Below, piece after piece: positions 52,770-63,224 of a stretch of DNA of 64,000 nucleotides (its first letter is position 1; every line of letters starts with the position of its first letter). The stretch is from assembly GCF_032854445.1 (NCBI RefSeq), contig NC_088305.1, forward strand, positions 30,777,645 through 30,841,644, given 5' to 3'. A model generated the notes under the pieces. The model worked only from the letters and a program-made list of their open reading frames with translations. It was not told where the DNA came from and ran no database searches. The position numbers and the translations under genes were made by a program. The stretch is from Liolophura sinensis (Eukaryota > Mollusca > Polyplacophora > Chitonida > Chitonidae).

Positions 52770-53900
52770 GCAGTTATACTTGACAAGAACAAATTCAACC
52801 AACTAGTCAACGACATGCTCAGCGACACAACGACATACAGGCAAATAACCAAAGACCCCACACCGAAACTAGAAAGAGAATTTAGGGCAAAACTCAAAGC
52901 CCTGCAGAACAGCAATGAAATCGACATCCAACTGTACCGAAAGCTCACAACACACCCCAGAGCACCTTACGCCAGGGCAACCATCAAAGTTCATAAGAAC
53001 CCGATCAAAGCCCGACTCCTGATCTGCTCCAGAGGCACTGTCCACTACGACACGGCACAGTACCTCACTAAACTCCTAACACCTCTGGGCAAAACTTCCA
53101 AATCTTACATCAAAGACTCAGCAGAATTTTGTAACAAAGTTAAAGACATTCCAGGCACAGCCCAACTGATCAGTTACGACGTCCTTGACCTATTTACCAA
53201 TATCCCGAGAGAAGAATCCCTAGACATCATACGACAGAAGCTGAACAGTGGACAACACGCCCTTAACACAGCCATGAAACCTGACAGCATAATCAGCCTT
53301 CTGGACTCGTGTATACATTCCACCTATTTCACGTGGGGGGATGACATATATGAACAACTCCACGGTTTACCGATGGGATCCCCCCTATCACCACTTATCT
53401 CCGAAATATACATGACAGAATTTGAGAACAAAGCCTTAGCTACAAGCCCCATCAAACCGTTGTGTTGGTTCCGTAAGGTAGATGACACATTCGTAGCACT
53501 AAACAAGACTGACCACCTCAACACCCAGAACAACAGGATACAGCTCACCATGGAACAAGAATGCAACAAAACCATACCGTTTCTGGATGTACTTATTAGC
53601 AAGAGGAACGACAAACTCCTCACTTCAGTATACCGCAAACCCACACACTCAGACCAATACGTGAATTACCAATCTAACCAACCTAATCGGATCAAGAGAG
53701 GAATAATATCTATCCTAACAAAACGAGCCCTACAGATATCCAGCATCAACCTCCAAGAAGAAATAAATCACCTCAAAACAGCCTTCACCACCCAAAACCG
53801 ATACCCCCCACAATTAGTGGAGAGAACGATCAGCAAAACCCTCAATCCGGCTAACAAGACCAGAGCAACGAGACCCGACCACCCCAATATATATATATAA
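52770..53900 (+). CDS. Penelope-like reverse transcriptase (element 2), N-terminally truncated
   Basis: It is open from about 52770; the first ATG at 52815 gives 361 codons. Motif A is SYDVLDLFTNIP (catalytic D122), motif B is GLPMGSPLSP (184-193) and motif C is RKVDDTF (D223, D224; Lys where Tyr/Phe is usual before V-D-D). TIPFLDVLI and YRKPTHSDQYVNY are typical of Penelope RTs, the sister group of telomerase RT. The usual N-terminal portion is absent. The ORF ends at a run of TA repeats where the frame is lost, just before the linker to the endonuclease. Confidence 0.85.
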   Translation, partial: AVILDKNKFNQLVNDMLSDTTTYRQITKDPTPKLEREFRAKLKALQNSNEIDIQLYRKLTTHPRAPYARATIKVHKNPIKARLLICSRGTVHYDTAQYLTKLLTPLGKTSKSYIKDSAEFCNKVKDIPGTAQLISYDVLDLFTNIPREESLDIIRQKLNSGQHALNTAMKPDSIISLLDSCIHSTYFTWGDDIYEQLHGLPMGSPLSPLISEIYMTEFENKALATSPIKPLCWFRKVDDTFVALNKTDHLNTQNNRIQLTMEQECNKTIPFLDVLISKRNDKLLTSVYRKPTHSDQYVNYQSNQPNRIKRGIISILTKRALQISSINLQEEINHLKTAFTTQNRYPPQLVERTISKTLNPANKTRATRPDHPNIYI

Positions 53901-54319
53901 CCATTCCGTATACAGGCACCCCAAGCTACCAGATAAGAAGACTCCTGCATGACAAACTGAGCATACAAACAACGTTTACCTCCGCCTCTAACCTTAAAAC
54001 CCTACTCAAAGCCAATGGAAAGAAACAGCCAACCCATAGGGAAGAACCCAAAGGATCTGTGTACTGCATTAATTGTGATTGTCAACAGCAATACATTGGA
54101 GAAACCGGTAGACCACTCAATATCAGAATTGCAGAGCACAAGGCCTCAGTAGAAAAATTAGGTGGAAAATCAGCCCTCAGTGACCACATCAGAGCCCATC
54201 CAGAACACCAAATCCAATGGAACACAGTTCATACCCTACAAAACAACCAGTCAGACTATAAAAGAAGGAAACTGCTGGAAGCCATCATGATCCGACGACA
54301 CAATCCACAGCTTAACTGA
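53901..54319 (+). pseudogene. GIY-YIG endonuclease part of Penelope-like element 2, frame-shifted
   Basis: It continues the RT ORF in another frame after the TA run at 53887-53899. It reads IPYTGTPSYQIRRLLHDKL, then a linker, and the endonuclease signature SVYCINCDCQQQYIGETGRP with IRIAEHKAS and the downstream SDHIRAHPEH (54059-54319). This nuclease makes the nick used for integration. Removing the frameshift would join it to the RT as one canonical protein, so the TA-run length alone decides whether this copy is coding. Confidence 0.8.
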
Positions 54320-54500
54320 GAGAGTGGGTACCACCTACCGAGCGCCTACAATGACCTCATCAGATTAGACAGTGACCGCCTTAAACCCTGAAACCATTAA
54401 CCCTGTAGTCATTATCAATGTTACATTGTTGCCTGTTTTTGACCCCACTAACTCTCTTGCTGTATATATGTTGTCTTGTATCTCTGTATGTTCATATAGT

Positions 54501-54534
54501 TTGATAACGATGTAAGAACCTACATCGAAACGTC
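54501..54534 (+). ncRNA. Possible degenerate hammerhead-type motif at Penelope 3' end
   Basis: Hairpin CGATGTA-AGAACC-TACATCG is followed by AAACGTC, as in the GAAAC-GTC side of hammerhead ribozymes carried by many Penelope-like elements. The other half of the core should read CTGATGA; here it is TTGATAA, so two positions differ and activity is doubtful. It is called on sequence pattern alone. Confidence 0.35.
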
Positions 54535-54595
54535 ACCAACACATAAATCCAAGAGTTGTTATCCATAAGCAATGCCTCTGTCGATATATGTGGCT

Positions 54596-55337
54596 GTTAT
54601 GTGGACGTGGGCGCTCGAATGGTTACGATATGTAGATCCATTGGAACAAATCAGCTCACGGCACGAGCCAAGGAAAAAATGTGAATAAAACACACAGGCC
54701 TGATAAAAATGGTACATATATTTAAAGGTGTAAAAACATCAAAATTACAAGAAGTTCAGATGAAAGACTGCGAAAAGTTAGGTGTAAATGTGATGTTCAA
54801 TATTTTTTTTTAGATTTTTCTTTAAAGAGAAAAGGACTCTTGAAAACAATATTTGTATGATGGGTATTTGGGACCATCACTTGGTATATATTGTCTTTGC
54901 ATAATGACGTTATGTAACGAGATAAAACACATTATAAAAGATTAAGATTTTGAGTGTTCTTCACAGTCAACTCTATATTTGAATTATTTTGCGGCGTTCA
55001 TTTATTATTTACAGGTTATTCACCTGCATCTTAAAATAACTATTCCTCTATATTTCTATTTACATTCTTTCAGATTATATATCATTTATGTTATTCTAGA
55101 TTATACATTTTAACTATATGAACTGGTTTTGAACTATTGTCTGACGTTTCTGTTGTTTAAGATGGTTTTGAAAAGGTCCGTCTATTTTTGTTTGATTTTG
55201 GGTGTTCACAAACTCGCATACAAGACCGTTCCCTGTTTCCTGGTTCAGACCTGTCCTCGCTTCCATTTGGCTGACATTCTTACAGTTAACTGGCGTTAAG
55301 CCATTATAATTCTTCCGTCCATCCACCCATTGTACTT
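54596..55337. other. Non-coding AT-rich sequence
   Basis: This runs from the Penelope target duplication to the next SINE. Short open frames show no family signature. Nothing else was seen. Confidence 0.4.
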
Positions 55338-55550
55338 GGGGCAGCCTGGCCGAGGTGATTAACGTGCCAGCACGGCGCAATGACACAGGAGCCTCTTATC
55401 AATGAGGTTGCAGTGAGTTCAAATCAAGCACATGCTGGCTTCTTCTCCGGCCGTACGTGGGTTTGTGTCAGCAGTCTGCGAATGGTCGTGAGGTTTTCCA
55501 GGGCTGTGCCTTGTTTTCTCCCACCATAATGCTGGCCGCCGTCATATATA

Positions 55551-57073
55551 CTATCCAAAAAAAGAAACGCATAGGTGTTTTGTTTTATTTTAAAATGAAA
55601 TAAATACATTTTGTCTTCATTTCATGAGCAAAATGTGTTTTAATATTGTTAATAGTCACAGTTAGCACACATTTTATTCCTCAAAACATTTCTTGGTTGA
55701 AAATGTTGAGTTTGGAGGCCGTTTTTGGAAGAAGTAACAAATACAGCACCACACTGCATCACGTGCAGTCTTACACGCCGGACGTACGGCTTGAAAGCAT
55801 GCAGTGTGTGACTATAAAACCGCGACTTCGGGCCGGAAATCGGCGTCTTTCAAGTAGTGTTTTCAAGCTGATTCAACATGCCACGTTTTAACACTGTCAC
55901 AAGAAATATTGCCATTGGAAGACTTCAAGGTGGAGAGTCCCAATCGTCCATTTCTAGGCGTCTACACGTCAGCCAGAGCACGATTGCATGGCTTGCTGCC
56001 TGCTACAACAATACTGGGACATCAAAAGACCGTCGGCGTTCAGGTCGACCACGTGTCACTACAGCAGCCCAAGATCGCTACATAAGGGTCCTCCATTTGC
56101 GCGACCGTTGTGCTACAGCTGAAAGCACAGCAGCCAGCATACCGGGACTGAGGAGGATATCACGTCAGACAGTGCGGAACAGGCTGAGGGAACATGGACT
56201 GAGAGCCAGGAGGCCCCTATGTTGGGATTGTGCTGCGTCCTCACCATCGCGCCAATCGCCTCCGATGGTGTAACAACGTGACTGCATGGAATCTACGCAA
56301 CTGGCGACGAATTTGGTTCAGTGATAAGTCCAGATTCCTATTGCAGAGACGTGATGGTAGAAACCGGGTTTACAGACGCGCTCACGAACGTTATGCCCCT
56401 AACTGCGTACGCCAAGTGGACAGATTTGGTGGAGGGAGTGTGATGATGTGGGCAGCAATATCGTATACTGGTCGTACAAATTTTGTCCACGTTCAGGGAA
56501 ATCTTACGGCCGTACGCTACCGAGACACCATCCACATCTCTTACCTGTCATTGACGTTCAGCGGGAGTTGTTCCAGCAGGACAACGCCAGATCGCACACG
56601 GCACGTGTCACAAGGGACTTTCTCGCCGAAAACAATGTAAATGTGCTACCCTGGCCGTCCCGTTCCCCGGATCTTAATCCAATTGAGCATCTGTGGGATG
56701 AACTTGATCGACGTCTACGCCAACGTCAACCTCAACCCCAAACGCTTCAAGAGCAAGTTGCATGTTTGCAGGAGGAGTGGCAGAACATTCCCCAGGCCTC
56801 TATCCAGCGTCTCATCCAGTCCATGACAAGGCGTGTCAGAACTGTTATTCGTGCCCGTGGTGGTCACAACAGATACTGACATTCCACTCAAGTGGGAGAC
56901 TCATTGTGAGTGTCTTACCTCAAGTTGATGGCTTTGTTGTCTAGATATGGACCCTTCCTTAATCTGTGTAAAAAAATATTTGCAGAATAGCAATTCTTAT
57001 TTAGTTATGCATAATTGAAAAGACTGCATCACCTCCGCAAAAAACCTGGTTATGCGTTTCTTTTTTTGGATAG
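55551..57073 (+). mobile_element. Tc1/mariner-type transposon, complete 1,523 bp
   Basis: It has perfect 23-bp terminal inverted repeats starting CTATCC followed by seven A and GAAACGCATA, and is flanked by the TA target duplication (55549-55550 and 57074-57075). It encodes one DD34E transposase with two frameshifts. Its insertion point inside a SINE gives a relative date: the SINE came first. Confidence 0.95.
55878..56879 (+). pseudogene. Tc1-like DD34E transposase with two frameshifts
   Basis: The N-terminus MPRFNTVTRNIAIGRLQGGE and SISRRLHVSQSTI is a paired-type helix-turn-helix, followed by a GRPRVTT hinge. The catalytic Asp are in WFSDKSRF and QQDNARSHTA; the Glu is in SPDLNPIEHLWDEL, with 34 residues between the second Asp and the Glu. 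The C-terminus RARGGHNRY is typical. Frame changes near 56232 and 56525 break a roughly 330-residue enzyme that would cut and paste the element. All catalytic residues survive, so decay is recent or due to sequence errors. Confidence 0.88.
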
Positions 57074-57130
57074 TATAAGTGAAATATTCTTGAGTACGGC
57101 GTAAAGCACCAGTGAAATAAATAAATAAAA

Positions 57131-58158
57131 TACGTGGGGCTGACTCCGTATCGAACTAATATCTGACGTAATTTGACTGCTGTACAAGCAACAGTCCAGT
57201 CGGTTCACAGAGTAAAGTTTTGTTTTATCACTTTCACATTTCTTAAACCCTTAATTCGTACGATATTCACTGGATCATAAACCGGGTCTTCGCGACACTC
57301 TCTCAATCCAGTTGTATGGGAGGTAATCACGAAGGAGAATCTTGGTGGAGATTGAACAGCATGGAGAAGCTTGGGAACGGTTCAGTGCTAGAAAGTGGCT
57401 GTGAATAACAATGGTATCCATCCTTGATCAACTTCAGAATCGAGGCATATATTACGGCATTGCACACAGCACAAGGTGCATTGTGAAACTGCCTCAAGTT
57501 ACTCGACACAACATATTTACACGTACAGCATCTTTTTGTCAGAGTTTCGTCATACTTAGTTCACTGTCACATTACATTCACTAATCAACATATATGGCGA
57601 TTCGCAAGCATGATGATCGCTTCCGTTCGGAGGCCTGGGTTCCACATGACATCCTTCGACCTTAGGTATCAGATCAAAAATGTCGGATTCGGTTCTTATT
57701 TCAGCCATATGTACAAAAGAAGAGCACCTGACAAGAGGATCTCAGCGGTGAAGAGCCTCGTGGTATCCATGACACCACGCGCAGTGAGAGTTCAGATAGT
57801 TCATCTGTGTGACATGGCTGAAAACAAGGAGTCTCGGCAACATGTCGGACAAAGTACGAGCGCCAGACGTTGACTCGCACATTGTCCCGTTGGTCTGATT
57901 CTTGTAAGATTCTGGACACATATTAATAAAGTAATACGAGATACCTTTGCTTCGATTATCATCTGATTGCGTGGGATTGGCAGCTTGGCCTGACAAATAG
58001 GTCTGCTTTTAGGCTAATGAAGTATTCCTCTGTTTCACTGTGTCCACACAGCAGTCTTTGTTTTTGTCACAGGCGTTGTAGGAACACCTCCCGCATCATA
58101 ACAGTCGCACCATGACGACGTAGCTGGTGCCGCATAGGCCCTATGTATTACAGAATGG
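57131..58158. other. Non-coding, nothing firmly recognised
   Basis: Near 57131-57215 the minus strand has a weak tRNA-like pattern (TAGTTCGATACGG). An 87-codon plus-strand frame at 57610-57873 has no family signature and overlaps minus-strand frames of equal length. No element was assigned. Confidence 0.35.
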
Positions 58159-58488
58159 TTAATTTTCAAGAAACATCATGTTTTCAGGAATTTCTAATAC
58201 GGTGGGTTTCTGGCGATCAAGTCGAAAAGCGCCATCTGAATCTTTAGTATTCTCATCTGAGGTTTTATATCTGAAAATGTCTTTCGCCGGCCTCTCCATA
58301 GTTGGATTTGGCATTTTAGGATGAATACATATAGATTTTGGATTTAAGGCTGGAGCAAAAAAATCTGCAAAATTTGCCTTCAAATCTTCCCCTGTACTCA
58401 CCGAGCCAAAAGCTGTAATGTTACAACATACGCAAACAGTGAATGCAAGTGCGTAAATAACATGGAGACAGAAGCATCTCCTCATCAT
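58159..58488 (-). CDS. Possible small secreted protein, 109 codons
   Basis: The product starts MMRRCFCLHVIYALAFTVCV, a basic start and hydrophobic core like a signal peptide, with possible cleavage after ITAFG. The rest is polar (about 80 residues), with no dibasic KR/RR sites and no Cys pattern, so a classic neuropeptide precursor is unlikely. A strong donor-like GGTGAGTA follows the signal region, so it could be a first exon that splices out early. No family was recognised; a chance ORF cannot be excluded. Confidence 0.35.
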   Translation of the reverse strand: MMRRCFCLHVIYALAFTVCVCCNITAFGSVSTGEDLKANFADFFAPALNPKSICIHPKMPNPTMERPAKDIFRYKTSDENTKDSDGAFRLDRQKPTVLEIPENMMFLEN

Positions 58489-59240
58489 TAGTAAGGATTT
58501 GGCTGCTCCCTATCGAGAGTTCGAGACACACTAGGTAGACTAGGAGTTAAACTTCACAGAAATATAGCATATATTATGCTGTAAAATTAATTGCTAGCCT
58601 ACTGTTGAATGTGTTCAGAGCTATTGCACCTTGAATGAAACACCAGGCTTATTAACAGTCAGCATACGACAGACTAAGACTCCTGGGTGAGGAGGGGATG
58701 GGGGGGGGCGCTTTTTAGCCTGTATAAGATAATCATGTGATGAAGACTTCTTCTCCAACGGTACTGGATCATTCTGTTCAGGACAATTTAAGCTCTTTTT
58801 TTATTCTGTCACACTACCCAACTCGCTGGATTGTCCAGAGAGATGTCTGTTCGGAGAAGACACTTGGTTATTAGCTATGCAGAATATGGAGCACTGTACA
58901 GCTGGTCATTGGGGTAGTAGTCCGCTTTGACTTATCTCACATCTTGTATAAAGCTAACTCTTTCAAGCTAAGAATACTTAACGGATGCTTCTGACGGTGA
59001 GGCTGCAGCGACAAGTTACGCTGAAAAGTTGATTAGTTCACCAAACAACTAGTTAACACGATAGTGTCTTCAGTTATGATGTATACAGAGATGTGCCCAA
59101 ACGACACAGAATAAAATTCACGCTGGGGGCCGATACAGTTTGAAAATGACGAGCGTTACAGACCCCAACCGATCCGATTATGATTCAAAAGTCACGGACG
59201 ATTACGTCTTTCCCGTTAATATGTGAAGATCTCATTCTAC
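58489..59240. other. Non-coding, nothing recognised
   Basis: It contains a G-run at about 58694-58708. No repeat family or gene was seen. Confidence 0.4.
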
Positions 59241-59245
59241 AAGAG

Positions 59246-59400
59246 GCGCCATCCATGATGTTACACATGACATACAAGGTAGACGGTTACACTGGGCAAC
59301 CAGCGCCATCTATGTTGATAAATACCATGTACGTTATAGATATGTATATAGGGATAACAGCTCCGTCTATGTGGTTGATCACAATGCAGATCGCCAGAGA
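59246..59400 (+). repeat. Three diverged 57-bp repeats with open frame
   Basis: Units start at 59246, 59303 and 59360 (third incomplete) with the motif GCNCCNTCNATG. In one frame they read APSMxLxxMxxxxDxYxGxx. Within the window this sits between unrelated sequences; coding status is unknown. Confidence 0.55.
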
Positions 59401-59454
59401 TTCTGAACGCTCTGTCCATACCTGCCAACGAGAGTGTTATACTCATTGTAAAAT

Positions 59455-62046
59455 TTGAGAAACTTAGAATGAAGGCGTTTGATGGAGTATCCTTGACAAA
59501 GTAGTTTTTGAACTAGCAACTTATTACGCAGATTAGAGTCATCACAATTAACGCAAGATCTGACAAATGCTACAAGGCGAGATATGTATACGCCATATGC
59601 AGGACCCTTTGGTATATTGCTATCTAAATAAGGATAATTTACAATATCAAAATTGAAATTATCCCTTTAGTCGTAAAGGCGGCGTGAAAGGAGACCTTGT
59701 CCGTCTTTGTACAGATATAGATCCAAATAAGATGTACCATCAGGACTATCTGTTGTCTCCTTAAATCCAATGAAGGCGGATAGATTTCCTTCACCGCTTC
59801 AGCAATATGGGGATTATTTAACGCCAGTAGATCATCAGTATACCGTTTGGTAAATGAAAAGGATCGAGCTTTAAAGATATTACTTTTAAGTAATTTCTGC
59901 ATATAGTCGTATTCATATGAAAACAGGTATAAGTCTGCCAAAAGACTGTTGGTAAATGGTATCTCCGAATTTCACATAGATGTTATTAATGAGACATTCA
60001 AGTAATTCAATAAATAATGTAACATCCCATGAGTGGTAACCTTTATAAAGAGTAGAACTAAAGAAAGCCTTTTTGCTTCTGACGTTAATATAACGGTGAC
60101 CTGTTTTAGTAAATACCGAGACAAGTAACGACGATATTCTTTCAATAAGATCTTTGTGAGGAATCGTAGTATAGAGAGTAGAGAAAGCCCATGTGGATAC
60201 GTCTTTGTACGGTATATGCATATGAGCATCGAGTTCTTCTGTAAGACGTTTGGAGTTGTTAAGAATCCACATGCAGTTGACACCTGAATTTTTGTTATGG
60301 CACAACAATACTTATTCCAAAATGACTTTACTTCTTGTAACGCTGTTGTAAGTAGGGTTGACAAGAGTTTGGTGGTACAGTTTCTTGAATCTGCAATAAA
60401 TTGAGCTTTGTAGGGGATTTATGCATTTTAGGAATCCAGTAAAGTTGTGGTATTTCTGTGTGACGGGTAGGTATATTTATGCGTCTTTCTTTAAGAAATG
60501 TTTTGTGTTTGTTAAATAGTTCCTCCAGAGTACATGTAGTAGCAGAATACGTGGATGTCGTTGTAGATGCACATAGCTCTTGAACAAGAATTTGATAATA
60601 ATAATTCTTGGAAATAAAGATGATATTATTAGGAGCCTTGTCTGCTACAGTGATGACAAATTTACTATGAAGGTCAGTGAGTGTTTCTTGCACAGTGGGA
60701 TCCTTCAGAACCTATTTAACTTTAGGTAGAGCATCAATGTCTAGACGGTGTATAGTTAAACTAACTTTCTTTTTGACAATCTCAAGCCTATCGTTAAGTA
60801 CCGAAGAATTCACTTTCTCCCGTTTTGACCATTTTTTAACATACTCCTCAAGTGCCGAGATGATATTTTTTTGTTTGATCGGATGTTGACATTACTCTTT
60901 TCTCTATACTTAGGACCCCTCACAAAGAGGTTCCTTAGATCATGATTCTTAATAATATTAAGGCCACCAGTCAGGACATGTTTACATTTGTCGTAGGTAA
61001 AAACTGGGGATTCACAATCACAGTTATAGCCGCCAGAAGTATACGTCGCCAAATCGAACTCCTTGATGGCCTGGGAATAACTGAAAATTTGTGAAGCGAT
61101 AGGCTTTGTATACTCATAGGATACGCAAGGTGGCTGTTGGATATTAAAATAATTAGGCACAGCACTACGAACATCAGGTTCATTAAAGATGCGTGATAGG
61201 TTAATTAAATCAAGGCTACTGTCTAAATACTTTATCTTCAGAAAGAGTCGATCGTGTTGAGTTTCAATTGTAGTTACAGGGCGATACAATCGAAAATACA
61301 ATATGTCTTGACATAGGCGTACAAGGTGAGGTGGGGCATTAAAATTGTGTATGTTATTGGATACGTCTTGAACGACCTGTTTTAGCAAGTTCAGTGGCAG
61401 TGCATATAATACTGTGCGTAGAGCGTGCATGCTATTGGTAATTGGTGTCATACGACAATCCTACTAAATAGCTAACTGTAACATGTTTGTGAATCATGTT
61501 TCTGTTGAAGTTTCTCCTACCATGACTGCGAGGTCTACGTTTATGGTATTTGAATAAATTTGTTACGATGCTATTCTTTGAATGCTGAAATGGTCCCAGA
61601 CATGGTCGGAGGCAGAGAAATGCTTGCCTATTAGCATTTGTTTCTTGTGCACGGACTTACGGTGCCCGTTCACCCGTACATGTAGTTTCTGGGTGGTCTT
61701 CCCAACATACCGCTGACCACACTTCTTGCATGTTACCAAGTAAATACAATTGGACGCAATACAACTTAAGTTAACGTAGGAATTAACAGAATAACATTTA
61801 CCAGTCAGTGAGGAAATAAAAGTGGTGGATGTATCAAATGATGGACATGTAAGACAATTGGTATGTCCACATTTGGAAATAGTTAAATGTTTGCTTTGCG
61901 AATTCAATGTCAAACAATCGTTCAGTTGGATAGAACACGGTTTGGTGGAAATACCATGTTTAATGCTCTCAAATATATCCGGTATTTGGATGGAAATGTA
62001 AGAAATGGCGTAGATAGTCGATTCTAGCTCTATGTAGGGAATCCAT
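59455..62046 (-). pseudogene. Penelope-like element 3, Naiad type: N-terminal GIY-YIG, CxC linker, C-terminal RT
   Basis: On the minus strand: an N-terminal stretch (MDSLHRARIDYLRHFL, 62046), the endonuclease (61563-about 61995) with KCGHTNCLTC and IYLVTCKKCGQRYVGKTTQK, a linker with GGYNCDCESPVF (CxC motif, about 61010), then RT: YWIPKMHKSPTK, WAFSTLYTTIPHKDL (motif A; Ala stands where catalytic Asp is expected), RYTDDLLAL (motif C) and YPYLDSNIPKGPAYGVYISR near the end. EN before RT with a CxC linker is diagnostic of Naiad elements. At least five frame breaks make it inactive. No in-frame TGA at a Cys position was noticed. Confidence 0.82.
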
Positions 62047-62362
62047 TTCTATCGTGCTACAAACAGGCACTTATCTGATAATGACCTTGCACAGGTACAT
62101 AGACAAGAGTCCAGTGTTTCTTTCATCAAGTATATCACCAATTCTTGGATTGTAAAAATCCACATTGTTAGTAAAGTTTGTCACAAACTAACTAGATCAA
62201 CATTCTTAGCGGTGACTTTACTGTTAAATGGATCATAGATAAGGTGGTAATTTTCCAATAAAACCTCAAATAAATAATCGACCCTTGCTCTATCAAAATA
62301 CGCGAGGGTACATAATAGATATTTAGACAATCAATGTCCTTATCAAACTGTCCTGTTTTTAG
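62047..62362. other. Non-coding, between Naiad element and satellite
   Basis: This is probably in part the Naiad 5' region. It includes no recognised gene or repeat. Confidence 0.4.
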
Positions 62363-62877
62363 AACGTTACAACATCATTTATGATTAGCTTGTCCTTCAC
62401 CCAGAGCGGAACATTACAACATCAATTATGAATAGCTTGTCCTTCACCCAGAGCGAAACGTTACAACATCATTTATCATTAGCTTGTCCTTCACCCAGAG
62501 TGGAACGTTACAACATCAATTATGAATAGCTTGTCCTTCACCCAGAGTGGAACGTTACAACATCAATTATGAATAGCTTGTCCTTCACCCAGAGCGGAAC
62601 GTTACAACATCAATTATGAATAGCTTGTCCTTCACCCAGAGTGGAACGTTACATCTTCTATGATTAGCTTGTCCTTCACCCAGAGTGGAACGTTACAACA
62701 TCATTTATGATTAGCTTGTCCTTCACCCAGAGTGGAACGTTACAACATCATTTATAATTAGCTTGTCCTTCACCCAGAGCGGAACGTTACAACATCATAT
62801 ATGATTAGCTTGTCCTTCACCCAGAGCGGAACGCTACAGCATCATTTATGGCTGGCTTTGTCCTTCACGCAGAGCAG
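62363..62877. repeat. 47-bp satellite, eleven units
   Basis: The unit starts AACGTTACAACATCA and ends CACCCAGAGCGG. Ten units are 47-48 bp and one (about 62645) is 44 bp. Two variants occur, one with CATCAATTATGAATAGC and one with CATCATTTATGATTAGC, plus a C/T change near the unit end. The last unit is the most diverged. It is non-coding and not CRISPR-like, because there are no unique spacers. Confidence 0.95.
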
Positions 62878-63224
62878 AATGCAACCAAAAAAACATTAAC
62901 CCCCCACAGTCGGGTCAGATTTATTGTTTTTACAGTTCTGCTCCAATGAAATGAAAGAGTTCAGTAAACTTCGCACGCAAGAAAGAATTACTGACGTGGG
63001 AGGCGTTTTTCTAAACTTCACACTGTATATACTACAGTGTATACACTGTATGCTCTTTTTAGCAAGGATTATGGCACGGAAAGTCTGTGGACTTTGTGAG
63101 GGAAAAAATACAGGACAGTGTATAATGGTCAAACGTAACCGGTGAAATACGACCTCTTGTCGGTTTGCCTGTCAGTTTACCTCATTTATGGTTTATTTTA
63201 ACTGTTCATGTTAATGATTAAACA
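62878..63224. other. Non-coding, nothing recognised
   Basis: It includes a palindrome-like TATACTACAGTGTATACACT around 63025-63050. A 73-codon plus frame (62924-63145) has no family signature. Confidence 0.4.

Larger units (their letters stand above)
52694..54581 (+). mobile_element. Penelope-like element 2 with 14-bp target duplication
   Basis: It is flanked by CGATATATGTGGCT on both sides (52680-52693 and 54582-54595). Inside, the first about 60 bp hold GACAGAGGCATTACTTATGG, which reappears inverted at the 3' end (54558-54582). Such inverted end fragments are typical of Penelope-like insertions. The coding part is 5'-truncated (readable from AAVILDKNKFNQLV near 52770). Order RT-EN. The near-perfect ends and a single frameshift suggest a fairly recent insertion. 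Confidence 0.88.
55338..57130 (+). mobile_element. tRNA-derived SINE (CCACCATAATGCTGGCC type) split by a Tc1 element
   Basis: The 5' part (55338-55550) has the tRNA-like head GGGGCAGCCTGGCCGAGGTG, box B-like GAGTTCAAATC and the core CCACCATAATGCTGGCCGCC. The tail resumes at 57074 with AAGTGAAATATTCTTGAGTA, GGCGTAAAGCACC and an (AAAT)n end. Between them lies the Tc1 element with TA on both sides. Joined across the insertion, the SINE matches the copy at 25102-25351. Confidence 0.88.

Noticed and set aside
57131..57215. Possible tRNA-derived element on the minus strand
   Set aside because: A box B-like TAGTTCGATAC is present, but there is no box A at proper spacing and no SINE body.
57610..57873. 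87-codon plus frame
   Set aside because: Overlapping minus-strand frames of similar length and the absence of any motif make chance more likely.
62363..62877. CRISPR-like array
   Set aside because: The repeats are contiguous with no unique spacers, and the genome is clearly eukaryotic.
62924..63145. 73-codon plus frame overlapping a 78-codon minus frame
   Set aside because: There are no motifs, and it lies next to satellite DNA. It is treated as chance.
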